NCBI RefSeq assembly: GCF_017741935.1
Contig: NZ_JAGHMH010000006.1
Coordinates: 124,001-188,000, forward strand
Source of the DNA: Rhizobium sp. 16-449-1b
Lineage (GTDB): Bacteria; Pseudomonadota; Alphaproteobacteria; Rhizobiales; Rhizobiaceae
Length of the DNA: 64,000 bases
Direction of reading: 5' to 3'
In this document: one piece after another, positions 62,977-64,000 of the stretch
Numbering within the stretch: position 1 is the stretch's first letter
Layout of the letters: each line of letters starts with the position of its first letter
Translations under genes and position numbers: made by a program
The notes under the pieces: model-generated
The model's database searches: none
What the model saw: the letters and a program-made list of their open reading frames with translations, nothing else
What the model was told of the DNA's origin: nothing

Positions 62977-64000
62977 GTGACCAGACAGAATGTCGAAGCT
63001 GCCGAAGAGGCTCTGCGCAGCCTTTTTCCGGCAACGCCGCTGCAACTTAACGAGCATTTGTCCGCCCGCTATGGCGCCGACATCTGGTTGAAGCGCGAAG
63101 ACCTGTCGCCCGTCCGCTCCTATAAGATCCGTGGTGCCTTCAATTTCTTCCGCAAGCGCATCGAGGAAGGCGCCTCGGGCAAGACCTTCGTCTGCGCCTC
63201 GGCCGGTAATCACGCGCAGGGCTTTGCCTTCGTCTGCCGCCATTTCGGCGTTCCCGGTGTGGTCTTCATGCCGGTGACGACACCACAGCAGAAGATCGAC
63301 AAGACCCGCATCTTCGGCGGCGAGTTCATCACCATCAAGCTGACGGGCGACTTCTTCGACCAGTGCTACAAGGCAGCCCGCGACCACGTCGAGACGATCG
63401 ATGGCGTCATGGTGCCGCCCTTCGATCATGAGGATATCATTGAGGGCCAGTCGACTGTCGCTTCCGAGATCATGCAGCAGCTGCCCGAGGGCACGGTGCC
63501 CGATCTCGTCGTCATGCCTGTCGGCGGCGGCGGTCTGGCGGCCGGCATCAGCGGTTATCTGAAGGACACGGTGCCGAGCACGGGCTTCTTCTTCGTCGAG
63601 CCCCAGGGCGCGCCGAGCCTCAAGCGCAGCATCGAGGCCGGCGAGGTCGTGACACTCTCCAAGGTCGACAACTTCGTCGATGGCGCGGCCGTCGCCCGCA
63701 TCGGCGACCTGAATTTCGCGGCGCTGAAGGATTTCCCGAGCAATCAGGTCATGCTGATGCCGGAGAACGCCATCTGCGTCACGATCAACGAGATGCTGAA
63801 CGTCGAGGGCGTAGTGCTGGAACCGGCAGGCGCCCTGTCGCTGACCGCAATAGCGACGATGGACCCCGAAGCGATCCGCGGCAAGACGGTGGTTGCGATC
63901 GTCTCCGGCGGCAATTTCGATTTCGAGCGGCTTCCGGATGTGAAGGAAAGGGCCATGCGTTACGCGGGCCTGAAGAAATACTTCATTCTGAGGTTGCCGC
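62977..64000 (+). CDS. ilvA: Threonine dehydratase / serine-threonine ammonia-lyase (3' end outside window)
   Basis: 341 codons of a PLP fold-type II enzyme are present. The PLP lysine is in RSYKIRGAFNF near 47-57, SAGNHAQGFAF follows near 76, and the phosphate loop VGGGGLAAGIS lies near 182. The start is GTG with AAGGGA at a good distance. It deaminates threonine to 2-oxobutyrate, feeding isoleucine synthesis. The sequence runs on past residue 330 (VKERAMRYAGLKKYFILRLP), so the long form with a C-terminal ACT-like domain is expected, but it cannot be seen here. Confidence 0.9.
   Translation, partial: MTRQNVEAAEEALRSLFPATPLQLNEHLSARYGADIWLKREDLSPVRSYKIRGAFNFFRKRIEEGASGKTFVCASAGNHAQGFAFVCRHFGVPGVVFMPVTTPQQKIDKTRIFGGEFITIKLTGDFFDQCYKAARDHVETIDGVMVPPFDHEDIIEGQSTVASEIMQQLPEGTVPDLVVMPVGGGGLAAGISGYLKDTVPSTGFFFVEPQGAPSLKRSIEAGEVVTLSKVDNFVDGAAVARIGDLNFAALKDFPSNQVMLMPENAICVTINEMLNVEGVVLEPAGALSLTAIATMDPEAIRGKTVVAIVSGGNFDFERLPDVKERAMRYAGLKKYFILRLP

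Overview
The window reads as a chromosomal segment of an alphaproteobacterium of the Rhizobium/Agrobacterium group. Four things point there: the order divK-pleD-rpmG; a B12-dependent class II ribonucleotide reductase (nrdJ); stand-alone homologues of mitochondrial complex I subunit B17.2 and of DUF2155, DUF983 and DUF3572 proteins; and a second, tail-less FtsZ. The genus assignment is an inference. Almost every gene is housekeeping, coding density is high, and there are no complete insertion sequences, prophages or CRISPR arrays.

Layout. 0-11 kb: the end of lolC with lolD, dnaE, an L,D-transpeptidase, dinB, a HAD phosphatase/DUF3572 pair and the cell-cycle pair divK-pleD, followed by a probable small RNA and rpmG. 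12-23.5 kb: an MFS transporter, DUF983, then a long leftward block pyrB - dihydroorotase homologue - plsY - dprA, and topA-rnr, interrupted by one divergent 59-codon gene. 23.6-28.6 kb: aidB, a GNAT, a TetR regulator with a probable operator, two small membrane proteins, ruvX and a UPF0173 hydrolase. 28.7-36.7 kb: gatC-gatA and gatB, separated by about 4.7 kb that carries a GT2-GtrA/GT39 glycosyltransferase pair, a UPF0386 (YjhX-type) protein and a GNAT. 36.8-47.7 kb: GNATs, the B17.2 homologue, aat, accC-accB-aroQ, a DsbA-like protein, an aminotransferase, a PanE-like reductase and ftsZ2. 47.9-51 kb: an SDR and a run of small genes, three of which are preceded by general-stress (EcfG-type) promoter matches. 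51-64 kb: nrdJ, gpt, a universal stress protein with a FixK/FnrN box, a CinA-type protein, wrbA, an SGNH plus acyltransferase-3 pair, tRNA-Leu(UAA), a VanZ protein and the start of a threonine dehydratase.

Main points of interest: (1) the 'dihydroorotase' next to pyrB has lost nearly all metal-binding residues and looks like a non-catalytic PyrC'-type partner of PyrB; (2) a compact cluster near 49-51 kb has two perfect and one near-perfect GGAAC-N16/17-CGTT promoters in front of poorly known small proteins; (3) a 275-bp nested palindromic element supplies the TAG stop codon of both convergent genes that flank it; (4) a perfect anaerobox lies before the universal stress protein gene; (5) a structured, terminator-bearing transcript candidate lies between pleD and rpmG, where I recall the alpha-r9 sRNA family being found; (6) several genes of 28-59 codons are supported by ribosome-binding sites.
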